Origin: Fidelibacterota bacterium
Lineage (GTDB): Bacteria; Fidelibacterota; UBA8477; JABMPR01
Direction: 5' to 3'
DNA: 40,679 nt
NCBI GenBank assembly: GCA_018650795.1
Contig: JABIFG010000174.1
Coordinates: forward strand, 1 to 40,679
Part shown: one piece after another, positions 24,692-32,313 of the stretch
How the letters are laid out: each line of letters opens with the position of its first letter
How positions within the stretch are numbered: position 1 is the stretch's first letter
The notes under the pieces: generated by a model
What the model saw: only the letters and a program-made list of their open reading frames with translations
What the model was told of the DNA's origin: nothing
Database searches by the model: none
Program-made: the position numbers and the translations under genes

Positions 24692-24768
24692 TCTTCGTGA
24701 GTGAATGAAGTGATCGCGGCGATCTCGCACTGGAGATTGCTCCGTTCTTACTTTCCTCACAATGACAA
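24692..24768. repeat. Dispersed intergenic palindromic repeat
   Basis: GCGATCTC ... GAGATTGC with flanks CTTTCCTCACAATGACA belongs to the widespread bacterial repeat type that, when translated, gives 'CHCEESKNGAI...'. It lies at the 5' side of the metalloprotease gene and explains the apparent N-terminal extension of its reading frame. Confidence 0.6.
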
Positions 24769-24832
24769 CTTTGAAACGTGGTCCAGAATTTATAATTCAA
24801 GTTAAATCACTTTCTCATAGTCAGCTATCCTC

Positions 24833-24966
24833 GTCATCCCGATCGGAGTCGAGGGATTCATTCCTGTAGTGAATCTTCTGAATATTTTACTGAATAATCT
24901 CACTCTCTCTTTGAATACCTTTTTAATCTAATTGGTACAATATCCCTCGACTCCGCTCGGGATGAC
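24833..24966. mobile_element. MITE-like element with 25-bp terminal inverted repeats
   Basis: The ends GTCATCCCGATCGGAGTCG... (24833-24857) and their inverted copy (24942-24966) match at 24 of 25 positions. The 84-bp centre is AT-rich and non-coding. This has the form of a non-autonomous miniature transposable element. No target-site duplication is obvious, and no transposase is nearby. It lies in the 350-nt gene-free gap between the metalloprotease gene start and the moxR stop. Confidence 0.7.
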
Positions 24967-25015
24967 ATAACCAATGACCTCCCTCAAACACAAATCTTTC
25001 TAAATGAAAAGGAAA

Positions 25016-25987
25016 TTAAAACAATTTCTTAATGATCTCATCAACTGATACGCCATCGGCTTCAGCATTGAAATTGGTTAGAACGCGGTGGCGTAAAACG
25101 GGGAGAGCAACCGCTTTGACATCCTCAATGGATGGTGTCGGGTTTCCCATCATGGCGGCTCTGGTCTTGGCTCCCAGTATGAGATACTGTGAGGCTCTGG
25201 GTCCCGCACCCCAGCCAACCCATTTCTGAATAAAGTCAGGAGCTTCTTCTGAATCAGGTCGTGTTTTTGCTACCAGATCAACGGCATAGTCAATCACATT
25301 GTCTGCTACAGGCACCCGCCGAATAAGGTCTTGATAGTCCATAATTGCCTGTCTATCCAGAATTTTTTCTAGTTGGACGGAGGCACCTGAGGTGGTCTGA
25401 TCCACAATTTGGCGTTCTTCATCTCGACTGGGATACTCAACGCGCAAATTGAACATGAATCTGTCAAGCTGGGCTTCTGGTAAGGGATAAGTTCCTTCCT
25501 GTTCGATTGGATTCTGAGTTGCCAGAACAAAGAAAGGTTCGTCAAGGACATAGCTTTCAACACCAGCAGTTACCCGATGCTCTTGCATGGCTTCCAGAAG
25601 AGCAGCCTGGGTCTTGGGCGGTGTTCTGTTGATTTCATCAGCCAGGACGATATTGGCAAACACGGGTCCTTTCACAAAGCGGAACTCTCGTTTTCCGGTG
25701 GTGTGATCTTCCTCGATTATATCTGTACCTGTAATATCAGAAGGCATTAAATCAGGTGTGAATTGGATACGTGAAAAAGAAAGGTCCAGAACTTCGGCCA
25801 AACTCTTAATGAGCAGGGTTTTAGCTAAACCGGGTACGCCAACTAAAAGCGCATGGCCCCTCGACAGCATGGCGATAACCAATTGCTCAATGACTCTATC
25901 CTGTCCAACAATTGCTTTTGATAACTCTTTTTTCAAACGGTCAAAAGCAGCCACCATCTCATTTAATTTTTTTACATCATCAGTCAT
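25016..25987 (-). CDS. moxR: MoxR-family AAA+ ATPase
   Basis: A 323-residue AAA+ chaperone ATPase of the MoxR group. Walker A GVPGLAKT (50-57), Walker B IVLADEINR (Asp117, Glu118), sensor-1 in FVLATQNPIEQEGTYPLPEAQLDRF and the lid domain (about 195-323) are all present. These ATPases assist metal or cofactor insertion and envelope stress functions, generally with DUF58/vWA partners. The ATG at 25987 is preferred over a TTG three codons upstream; GGAGG lies 12 bases before it, which is rather far. In this genome the DUF58 gene is downstream but separated by the 963-residue protease/barrel gene. Confidence 0.95.
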   Translation of the reverse strand: MTDDVKKLNEMVAAFDRLKKELSKAIVGQDRVIEQLVIAMLSRGHALLVGVPGLAKTLLIKSLAEVLDLSFSRIQFTPDLMPSDITGTDIIEEDHTTGKREFRFVKGPVFANIVLADEINRTPPKTQAALLEAMQEHRVTAGVESYVLDEPFFVLATQNPIEQEGTYPLPEAQLDRFMFNLRVEYPSRDEERQIVDQTTSGASVQLEKILDRQAIMDYQDLIRRVPVADNVIDYAVDLVAKTRPDSEEAPDFIQKWVGWGAGPRASQYLILGAKTRAAMMGNPTPSIEDVKAVALPVLRHRVLTNFNAEADGVSVDEIIKKLF

Positions 25988-26050
25988 AATTATCAATCGC
26001 CTCCGGAGCTGTTTAGAAATAGATCTCTACCAAATACACTTGTCTTCAAA

Positions 26051-26135
26051 CCCTTCGAGAGACTCAGAGAGATATGTGTCCAGCGATGAATCCACAGATC
26101 GTCTTGCTGAAGGTGCCACACTGAGCTTGTCGAAG
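26051..26135. repeat. Short inverted-repeat element, CCCTTCGAGA...CTGAGC family
   Basis: CCCTTCGAGAGACTCAG at the left (26051-26067) is inversely related to CTGAGCTTGTCGAAG at the right (26121-26135). This is the same family as 13097-13167. A further TCTCGAAGCA trace follows at 26141. It lies between moxR and the ribosomal protein operon; no gene is seen here. Confidence 0.4.
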
Positions 26136-26228
26136 TGCTCTCGAAGCATAGTATTTCTAATAAACATCAGAACCTATGCTGAGATTTTAATCACAAGGAA
26201 GTTATTTGTTCAAAAGTTCAATAAAATA

Positions 26229-26256
26229 AAAATCCCCCGATTACTCGAGGGATTTT
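26229..26256 (-). terminator. Intrinsic terminator of the rplU-rpmA operon
   Basis: AAAATCCC-C-CGA / TCG-A-GGGATTTT form a hairpin with one internal C/A mismatch and a 4-nt loop. On the minus strand it is followed by TTTTTATTTTAT, 23 nt after the rpmA stop codon. Confidence 0.75.
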
Positions 26257-26278
26257 AAGGTTTGTACAGGAATCCAGG

Positions 26279-26536
26279 TTAAGCTTCAGGATAGACGCTG
26301 ACCTGTTTTCTCATGCGGTCTTTACGTTCAAAGGTCACAAAACCGTCGATCTTTGCGAAAAGGGTATCATCACCACCGATGCCAACATTCTGGCCTGGGT
26401 GGATGGCGGTACCGCGCTGACGGACTATGATACTTCCGGCAGAAACGAATTCTCCACCATAACGTTTTGTACCCAGTCGCTTGGAATGACTCTCGCGACC
26501 ATTTTTGGAGCTACCAACACCTTTTTTATGAGCCAT
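26279..26536 (-). CDS. rpmA: 50S ribosomal protein L27
   Basis: An 85-residue ribosomal protein at the peptidyl-transferase centre. [22 protein letters not shown] is the conserved N-terminal arm (no Firmicutes-type cleaved leader), followed by [21 protein letters not shown] and the [18 protein letters not shown] core. Length is normal. It begins two bases after the rplU stop, the usual rplU-rpmA order. Only obgE is missing from the common cluster. Confidence 0.98.
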   Translation of the reverse strand: MAHKKGVGSSKNGRESHSKRLGTKRYGGEFVSAGSIIVRQRGTAIHPGQNVGIGGDDTLFAKIDGFVTFERKDRMRKQVSVYPEA

Positions 26537-26538
26537 TG

Positions 26539-27033
26539 CTATTCTCCTTTGTCAGCTTTTTTAGCGGCCGGTTTAGCTGCAGCCTTTTTAGCGGCTGGTT
26601 TCTTCGCAGCTGGAGTTTTCTTAGCTGCTGGCTTTTTGGCGGCTGTTGCCTTCTTAGCAGCGGGCTTGGTCGCTTTTACTTCAGCGTCAGCCTTGACTAC
26701 TTTTTTCTTGGCAGCTGGTTTTGCAGGTGCAATACCTTCTACCTTAATCTGTGTAAAACCCTGGCGGTGTCCTTGTTTCTTCTGGTAACCCTTGCGGCGT
26801 TTCTTCTTGAAGACTATGATTTTCTTAGCGCGACCGTGAGCCACAACTGTTCCGTCGATGTCAACATTGGTCAGCTCAGGTGTGCCAACCTCAAGACTTT
26901 TACCGTCAGAGTAAGCCAGTACGCGCTCAACATTGACCTTCTTACCAGGTTCAACATCGAGAGTCGGAACGTTCAGGACCATGCCAGGTTTCACCTTGAA
27001 CTGTTTCCCTGCAATTTGGATAATTGCGTACAT
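26539..27033 (-). CDS. rplU: 50S ribosomal protein L21 with Lys/Ala-rich C-terminal tail
   Basis: A 164-residue L21, longer than the usual ~103. Residues 1-102 are the normal domain ([17 protein letters not shown] ... [26 protein letters not shown]). Residues 103-164 are a histone-H1-like tail built from the repeat PAAKK / KKPAAKK, rich in Lys and Ala and poor in everything else. The start at 27033 has GGAGATAAAG upstream; the in-frame extension to 27078 falls in the promoter/leader. The tail probably binds rRNA or DNA nonspecifically; such tails are known on ribosomal proteins of some phyla. It is co-transcribed with rpmA. Confidence 0.96.
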   Translation of the reverse strand: MYAIIQIAGKQFKVKPGMVLNVPTLDVEPGKKVNVERVLAYSDGKSLEVGTPELTNVDIDGTVVAHGRAKKIIVFKKKRRKGYQKKQGHRQGFTQIKVEGIAPAKPAAKKKVVKADAEVKATKPAAKKATAAKKPAAKKTPAAKKPAAKKAAAKPAAKKADKGE

Positions 27034-27063
27034 AACTTTATCTCCTCTATTAAAAAGCTCGCG

Positions 27064-27092
27064 AATATAGACGACCACCTTACTGGTGTCAA
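27064..27092 (-). promoter_or_regulatory. Sigma70-type promoter of rplU-rpmA
   Basis: Read on the minus strand: TTGACA (-35), a 17-bp spacer, then TATATT (-10), 30 bases before the rplU start codon. The -35 is a perfect match and the -10 differs by one base from TATAAT. This is the clearest promoter in the window and fits a strongly expressed ribosomal operon. Confidence 0.75.
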
Positions 27093-27224
27093 CGGATTAT
27101 CACTATTTTTCCGAATCAGGCGTAATGAACCATCCCAGTATTTACTCCCAATTGGTAATTGATTAAATCTTTAACGATTTAATTTAGATTTTGAGATGAT
27201 AATGACATGCAGCCTGTGTAGTTT

Positions 27225-28124
27225 TTAGAGACCCCAGGCATTCCATAACAGGGCACTAACTTCGCGGAGTAAGACATATCCGGGATTGTCGACCTCCCAG
27301 GATTCATCTTCTTGATGATTAGTTATTACACAAAAGACATAATCACCTCGGGGACCATTCACCAATACAACTTCCGATCGTGAGTCATTCACAGCTCCCT
27401 GTTTTGAAGCTACCTGTACGGTTCGGGGAATTGAGACAAGCGCTTCGTCATCCCAAAAGATACGAGTAAGATACCGATACATCTCTTCACTCGCCCAGGG
27501 TGAGACGGCTTCGTCCTCATGAATCATTGTGAGCAGGCCAGCCATTTCTCGTGGAGTGGTCTGTCCCCAGCCATAAATCTTCCAATCATCTTGACGATCT
27601 GGTGTACGAGAATTCATGCGGGTCTGAGAAAACCCATTCTTATGGAGCCACTGATTTATTTGCAGCCCTCCCCCGGCCAATTCCTGACACCATAAGCTGG
27701 CATGATTGTCACTATATGTAATCATGAGAGAAATCATTTTGGTCAATGATATTTCGCTGCTGTCTTTCAATGAACTCAGCATCCCTCCCGCTGGATAATT
27801 GACGACCTCAGGCATCCACATGAGGGTGGAGTCATATGCCAGATCACCATACTGAATACGATCGAAGAGGGCCAGGAGTATAGGAATCTTGACCATACTC
27901 GCTGTGGGAAAGAGGGTGTCGGCATTCAGGGCAATTTCTTGACCATTGCTCAAATTTATAGCGTATATCCCAACATCCCCTTTGAAATATGTAATCAGAG
28001 TCTGAAGCTTTTGTTCGATTGCCTTAGTTTCTTCGACTGGAGAAATTTTTGTTGACGAACATACACTAATTAGCAGGAGTAAACTCAATACAATAATAGT
28101 ATGACCATATCTATAAAGTCGCAT
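27225..28124 (-). CDS. Class A beta-lactamase-related serine hydrolase
   Basis: A 299-residue exported protein with the class A beta-lactamase / transpeptidase-like fold. The nucleophile motif SMVK (Ser76, Lys79) and SDN (138-140) are present. The KTG triad is KQG (241-243), and the region that holds the deacylating Glu166 of true class A enzymes (usually E-x-x-L-N) reads RTPDRQDDWKIYGWG without an obvious Glu. It is therefore unlikely to be a true antibiotic-hydrolysing lactamase and is better placed in the 'serine hydrolase / beta-lactamase 2' group, which may act on peptidoglycan peptides or other amides. The signal peptide ends ISVC, a weak lipobox. There is a good ribosome-binding site (GAGGGG). 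It follows the dCMP deaminase gene by 35 nt. Confidence 0.85.
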   Translation of the reverse strand: MRLYRYGHTIIVLSLLLLISVCSSTKISPVEETKAIEQKLQTLITYFKGDVGIYAINLSNGQEIALNADTLFPTASMVKIPILLALFDRIQYGDLAYDSTLMWMPEVVNYPAGGMLSSLKDSSEISLTKMISLMITYSDNHASLWCQELAGGGLQINQWLHKNGFSQTRMNSRTPDRQDDWKIYGWGQTTPREMAGLLTMIHEDEAVSPWASEEMYRYLTRIFWDDEALVSIPRTVQVASKQGAVNDSRSEVVLVNGPRGDYVFCVITNHQEDESWEVDNPGYVLLREVSALLWNAWGL

Positions 28125-28159
28125 GGTTTAAACCCCTCTTGTGTTTAACCGGTATTTCT

Positions 28160-28588
28160 CTATTCTGTTAGATGAATAAGCTCTATCTGAGCTTCCTTTG
28201 CGTGGGTCTTAATCCGTTCGTCTCGATATAGCTCACCATAAAAAATACGCTTGATCCCCGAGTTAGCGATCAGCTTGAAACAATTGTAGCAAGGGCTGGC
28301 AGTTACATAAATATCAGCATCCCCGATACCGACACCATTCCTGGCAGCTTGAACGATGGCATTAGCTTCAGCATGGACAGTACGCACACAATGACCATTT
28401 TCCATTTCATGTCCAACCTCATCACAATGCGGTAAACCACGGATAGAGCCATTGTATCCTGTCGATAGAATCATCTTATCGCGCACAATAACGGCACCCA
28501 CAAATTTACGATTACAGGTAGATCGAGTGGAAACATCCGCAGCGATCTGCATAAAATAATTATCCCACGAGGTTCTATCATTCACCAT
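28160..28588 (-). CDS. comEB: dCMP deaminase-like cytidylate deaminase
   Basis: A 142-residue zinc-dependent deaminase that converts dCMP to dUMP, feeding thymidylate synthesis. The zinc site is His72 and Glu74 (VHAEANAI) with Cys100 and Cys103 (PCYNC). The extra Cys/His segment LPHCDEVGH ... NGHCVRTVH is that of the dCMP deaminase / ComEB group, which binds a second zinc. Length is normal. It has no ComE operon context. It is likely co-transcribed with the lactamase-like gene downstream (35 nt) and separated from the asparaginase gene upstream by a repeat-containing 150-nt gap. Confidence 0.94.
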   Translation of the reverse strand: MVNDRTSWDNYFMQIAADVSTRSTCNRKFVGAVIVRDKMILSTGYNGSIRGLPHCDEVGHEMENGHCVRTVHAEANAIVQAARNGVGIGDADIYVTASPCYNCFKLIANSGIKRIFYGELYRDERIKTHAKEAQIELIHLTE

Positions 28589-28673
28589 TGATTTTTAATC
28601 CTTATTTTTTACAACGAAAAAAACGAAATGAACGAATGTTTATCCAAATTTTGTTATGTGTATTTTCGTGCTC

Positions 28674-28722
28674 TTCGTCAAATTCGCCTGCCTTCGCCGA
28701 AGCGGCTACGCGCAGGCAGGTT
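28674..28722. repeat. Dispersed intergenic repeat, copy B
   Basis: Inverted relative to copy A at 12964-13044. Its arms GCCTGCC and GGCAGGC, with CTTCGCCGAAG inside, fold into a GC-rich hairpin. Such hairpins in the asparaginase-deaminase gap may affect mRNA ends. No gene is seen here. Confidence 0.6.
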
Positions 28723-28738
28723 GTGAATCTTTTCATTA

Positions 28739-29722
28739 TTATTCCGAAATGATCGTTTTGGTTGTGCCAATAATATGCTTGGCATGATTTTGTAAATCTG
28801 GTTTCCACCATTTCATCAGTTGCTTGGAAAGTGGCTCTTCCACAAAGCCAATGTCTTCCAACATTTTCAACACCATTTGTCCAATGGCTCGATAATTTCC
28901 ATCCAGGACCTTAACTGCCAGACCGTAGACCTGTCCATCCGGCATGATGAAACCTGCCGCAGAAACGGCTTCAGCGCCTCCTTTGGACAAAATTTTCTCA
29001 GGGTAACTCTTCATGAGTGCAGTGTCAAAGCGACCTTCCCCGCCAACCAGATGGGGATGTCCACTCATGGCTTGGAAAATTTGGCAACATTCCTGATTCT
29101 CCTGCTTGCTGATTCTAGCAAAGGCCATGGCCACCTTTTGAAGTGGTAGATAAAAGACTGGAGCGGAGCAACCGTCCACCCCCCTGTGAATTTCATCAGA
29201 TGATGTATATTCTTTTACAATATCATAGATGTACTGCTGAACGGGATGTTCAGGATTTAGATAATCCTCCGGGCTATGCGCCAATTGAACACAGGTAGCC
29301 AACATACCGGCATGTTTACCTGAGCAGTTGTTGTGAATTTGCTGTGGAGCTACTCCCGCCGTTTGAAGTGCTTGAGCGCTTGGTCTATGAATGGGGGGAT
29401 GTATCCCGCATGCAAGCAGCTCTGGACCAATTCCCGCTTCAGAAAAGACCTGGGATACGGTTTGGGTGTGAATGGGTTCACCACTATGCGAGGAGCAAAT
29501 GACAGCCAGATCTTCGGGTGTCATTTTAAAATTATCATAAGCTCCTGAACGTAAAACCGCCATGCCTTGAAGTGGCTTGGCAGAAGAACGGACATAAGTT
29601 GAATATTGTGTATCACCATAGGCTTTGACGATTTCACCTGATGCATCAACAATAACCCCATAACCTACATGAAAGCTCTCAACCTGACCCGAACGTGTAA
29701 CCTGAGTAATCAGTGATTTCAT
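28739..29722 (-). CDS. L-asparaginase, Rhizobium etli ReAV-type (class 3)
   Basis: A 327-residue asparaginase of the family structurally typified by the R. etli enzymes, unrelated to E. coli AnsA/AnsB. It hydrolyses asparagine to aspartate and ammonia. Family motifs: RSSAKPLQ (Ser46-Lys49 pair), SSHSGE (Ser80), NNCSGKHAG with Cys133 and Lys136, GVDGCSAPVF with Cys185, and LSKGGAEAV with Lys247. The spacing agrees with the two Ser-Lys tandems and the zinc-binding Cys/Lys/Cys of ReAV. All key residues are present, so it should be active. It is cytoplasmic and overlaps the upstream PdxJ-like gene by four bases (ATGA). Confidence 0.93.
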   Translation of the reverse strand: MKSLITQVTRSGQVESFHVGYGVIVDASGEIVKAYGDTQYSTYVRSSAKPLQGMAVLRSGAYDNFKMTPEDLAVICSSHSGEPIHTQTVSQVFSEAGIGPELLACGIHPPIHRPSAQALQTAGVAPQQIHNNCSGKHAGMLATCVQLAHSPEDYLNPEHPVQQYIYDIVKEYTSSDEIHRGVDGCSAPVFYLPLQKVAMAFARISKQENQECCQIFQAMSGHPHLVGGEGRFDTALMKSYPEKILSKGGAEAVSAAGFIMPDGQVYGLAVKVLDGNYRAIGQMVLKMLEDIGFVEEPLSKQLMKWWKPDLQNHAKHIIGTTKTIISE

Positions 29723-30405
29723 TGAACCTGGGCTTTAAAGTCCCTAACAGCTGTCTCCAGGCCAACAAAGATTGAACGTCCAATAATGGCGCGACCCACG
29801 ACAACATTCTCGACGGCTTCAATACTCACCAGGGGTAAGGCATTCTGGAATGAAATGCCACCATTGACTGCCACGCCAAGACCATTTTTCTCTGCTGTCC
29901 GGGACATGAGGGCAATTTGTTCCTGGGCTTCAGCCTGTCCGGCTACACTGCTATTCTCAGAATAATGCGTTACGCTGAGTTCAACCATATCAGCCTGCAG
30001 GCGATAGGCTTTCTTGAGCAATGCCAATTCTGGATCCAGACAAAAAGAGATCAGCTTCCCGGCATCTTTCAATTGGGGAATAAAACTTTCCAGATCAGCA
30101 CCGTAATCATCAAACAGGTTTTCACCGGCAAAAGTAACCTGAGATACAGGCAAACTGAGAGCAAGTTGGAGCAGTTCAGCTCGTGGCGTAATCCTCAGAG
30201 CAAATCGAGTACCCATGGCAGCTGCGATGGTCAATTCCAGGTCCTTTTCAGTGAAGTTGGCTGAGCGTCCATCATATGATAGACTAAAGCCATCAACTCC
30301 TGATAGTCCAGCAATTGTTACCACACCCGGTAGCGTGAGTCCGTCTACTTTAAGTTGCTGCTGGGCACTGACAAAGGCATCCAGATTGAGTTCCATTTGA
30401 GCCAT
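29719..30405 (-). CDS. Divergent PdxJ-family (pyridoxine 5'-phosphate synthase-like) protein
   Basis: A 228-residue TIM-barrel protein aligning by eye with PdxJ: the N-terminal LNLDAF, ESFIPQLKDAGKLISFCLDPE, ADMVELSVTHYSE, and the closing GRAIIGRSIFVGLETAVRDFK are those of the family. The catalytic residues are not kept. The HxREDRRH loop reads LSYDGRSANFTE, NLEMA reads RFALRI, and the later HGL (His of the active site) reads NGG. It may therefore be a relic or a paralogue with another role, and it may not make pyridoxine phosphate; a functional PdxJ could be elsewhere. The start has GAGGA close upstream. It is 28 nt after the YibQ gene and overlaps the asparaginase gene by four bases. Confidence 0.75.
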   Translation of the reverse strand: MAQMELNLDAFVSAQQQLKVDGLTLPGVVTIAGLSGVDGFSLSYDGRSANFTEKDLELTIAAAMGTRFALRITPRAELLQLALSLPVSQVTFAGENLFDDYGADLESFIPQLKDAGKLISFCLDPELALLKKAYRLQADMVELSVTHYSENSSVAGQAEAQEQIALMSRTAEKNGLGVAVNGGISFQNALPLVSIEAVENVVVGRAIIGRSIFVGLETAVRDFKAQVQ

Positions 30406-30433
30406 AGTATCCTCGATTTATTTTTTCAATTGA

Positions 30434-31606
30434 TCACTTGGCCAGTTTTGAAACTGGGACAAGATCAAATCCCGCCTCGGCTAGTGCAGGTAAATATTTT
30501 TTTAGTGTCTTTAACGTATTCGGTCTGCAATGTCCAATACCTATCGCTTCACCCTGCTCCTTGGCGATCCTCGCCAGACGAAACAGCTCTCCAGCGATGG
30601 CCTCCTGGTCATCCACTTCATCTAGAAAGACATCTCTGCTATTGGTGGGTACATTCCGTTCTCTCGCTACGGTTTCTCCCACGGAGGCCGCAATGGTCCG
30701 GCTGTCGATAAAGAACATCTTTTGTTCTGTTAAAAAATCTGTCACACCTGTCATGACCTTGCGACTCTGCGTGCCACCACTCCCCTGATGATTATTCATA
30801 CCCGTCGCCTTGGGAATATCTTTGCGGGCTTTTTTCAAGCGCCGACTAATTTCACCATCACTGAGATCTTCTGATAGTGCGTAGTCTGGCTCACTGGTTG
30901 AATTGGTCACGGTTACCATGGGCATATGAATCAGGGTTTGAATATTTCTATTATTTAAGCGTTCATCCACCTGTGTAGAATAGGCTCGACCTGGAATGAC
31001 AGCTGCCGTAAAAGCTTCTTTAAGAGATATGAAACCATTAATGGTTTCATTCATAGAATAGCCAAAATCATCAATGATGACTGCCAGCTTAGGCCTTTTT
31101 GAGACCTTGGCGATATCCGCCGGTAAAATTGAGGTTGGCGCTGCTTTTTCCTCAGGATACTCAAATCGGTATACTGACCAGACTGTTGAATCGCTTCCAA
31201 CCTGAAACTCCCAGTAATCATCAGCATCTGCTGTTTGCTCAACCTGGAATCCAAATCCGCCCAGAGTGCTTTCCAGTAGCTTTTTGATATCTGAGGAACG
31301 AATTTTTTTCTGATCAGAAATCTCAAACACCCGAGTCCCAAGGCCGTCATCACTCAAACGCCCCTCCACAAACTCAAGGCTCGGGAAGCGTCTGGTCAAG
31401 GTCTGGTCCATACGCGTGTTCAGGGTAAAGTACCCCTCATAAAAGCCCTGTTCAGACATCAGCTCAGGTTCGTAGGTGTTGGCCTGATTCCACATCACAA
31501 CCCAGACGACAACTACAACCAGAATCAGGGCCAGAAGGAATAATTTAAGAAAATTGCCAGTATTGGGGCTGGATTTCAAACGTTCTTTATAATACTGATA
31601 TCTCAT
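30434..31606 (-). CDS. Divergent polysaccharide deacetylase (YibQ-like) membrane protein
   Basis: A 390-residue protein anchored by one N-terminal membrane helix (about 20-38), with the catalytic domain in the periplasm. From about 172 the sequence RPKLAVIIDDFGYS, TAAVIPGRAYSTQ, LIHMPMV, ATGMNNHQGSGGT, FFIDSRTIA and AIGIGHCRPNT matches the divergent polysaccharide deacetylase family (DUF610/YibQ), seven-stranded barrels related to chitin and peptidoglycan deacetylases. Asp179/Asp180 and the His residues in HMPM, NNHQG and GHCR are candidate metal or catalytic residues. Residues 50-165 are an extra region not otherwise recognised. The role in the envelope is not established. It is the first gene of the pdxJ-like / asparaginase group. 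Confidence 0.9.
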   Translation of the reverse strand: MRYQYYKERLKSSPNTGNFLKLFLLALILVVVVVWVVMWNQANTYEPELMSEQGFYEGYFTLNTRMDQTLTRRFPSLEFVEGRLSDDGLGTRVFEISDQKKIRSSDIKKLLESTLGGFGFQVEQTADADDYWEFQVGSDSTVWSVYRFEYPEEKAAPTSILPADIAKVSKRPKLAVIIDDFGYSMNETINGFISLKEAFTAAVIPGRAYSTQVDERLNNRNIQTLIHMPMVTVTNSTSEPDYALSEDLSDGEISRRLKKARKDIPKATGMNNHQGSGGTQSRKVMTGVTDFLTEQKMFFIDSRTIAASVGETVARERNVPTNSRDVFLDEVDDQEAIAGELFRLARIAKEQGEAIGIGHCRPNTLKTLKKYLPALAEAGFDLVPVSKLAK

Positions 31607-31701
31607 GATGACTTATTATAGTTTTCTGCTGGGCTGATTCCACTCAAAAACAATTTTTGGAGGAGATAATTCACATCAATTACTTCCGCTCGCCTGGCTT
31701 A

Positions 31702-31860
31702 TACCAACTAAACTTCATCATGCGCGTTATCTTCTTCATCTTTTCCAGTTCTACTGCACTTAAAATTATAACTATAGCTACCGCTATGCTTAAAATTTGA
31801 AGCTTGTAGAACAGCAAAATATTTTGAACCTAAACTGCGCACTATGAAGTTCAATTGGTA
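31702..31860. mobile_element. MITE-like element with ~24-bp terminal inverted repeats
   Basis: TACCAACTAAACTTCAT... at 31702-31725 is inverted at 31837-31860; the first 17 positions match at 15, and a further TGCGC block is shared. The ends are TA...TA, as for TA-targeting elements. The AT-rich centre holds a repeated CTTAAAATT. Its right end abuts the GNAT stop codon directly. A partly similar left end (TACCAGTTAAATTCCAAAA) is at 13057-13084. No coding capacity. Confidence 0.6.
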
Positions 31861-32313
31861 TTATTTGAAATCCAGCTTCATGATCAGTTCACCCTCTTCT
31901 ATTTCACCTGTATCTAAAAATCCCAACTTCTCATAAAATCCTTTAGGATTGCCTTCATCCGGGACATAACTGAGAAAAAATTCGACGCTGTCAGGAAGAC
32001 GTCTTACATATTCAATCACCAGCTCCATCGCTTTAAAACCAAAGCCTTTGCCCTGGAAATTTTCATCAATCATATAACGCCACAAATAATATTCTGGTTT
32101 CTCCGTATCCAGTTCCAGCATGACAAAACCAACGGCGGTATCCCCGTTATAAATCCCACGATACCAGGCCTGGGGATGAAACAAAGCCTGGGCTAGTGAA
32201 ATTGCATTGCTGGCTACAAAACCAGTTTGATTATCGGTAACCTTCAGTTTGAGAATATCTCGATAATTGGACTTATTAAGCTCTCTTAACTCTATGTTTG
32301 TTTCAACTTTCAT
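31861..32313 (-). CDS. GNAT-family N-acetyltransferase
   Basis: A 150-residue acetyltransferase using acetyl-CoA. The conserved core reads YYLWRYMIDENFQGKGFGFKAMEL, with the acetyl-CoA-binding QGKGFG at residues 87-92, followed by SYVPDEGNPKGFYEKLGFLDTGE, the typical motif B. It resembles spermidine/diamine or RimI-like acetyltransferases (YWLWRFMID pattern), but the substrate is unknown. It overlaps the udk gene by 11 bases and is therefore coupled to it. The stop codon sits against the end of the adjacent inverted-repeat element, so the extreme C-terminus may have been affected by insertion. Confidence 0.88.
   Translation of the reverse strand: MKVETNIELRELNKSNYRDILKLKVTDNQTGFVASNAISLAQALFHPQAWYRGIYNGDTAVGFVMLELDTEKPEYYLWRYMIDENFQGKGFGFKAMELVIEYVRRLPDSVEFFLSYVPDEGNPKGFYEKLGFLDTGEIEEGELIMKLDFK

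Noticed and set aside
24666..24800. N-terminal extension of the metalloprotease/TolB gene
   Set aside because: The extra 45 residues are translated from a dispersed palindromic repeat and precede a normal signal peptide.
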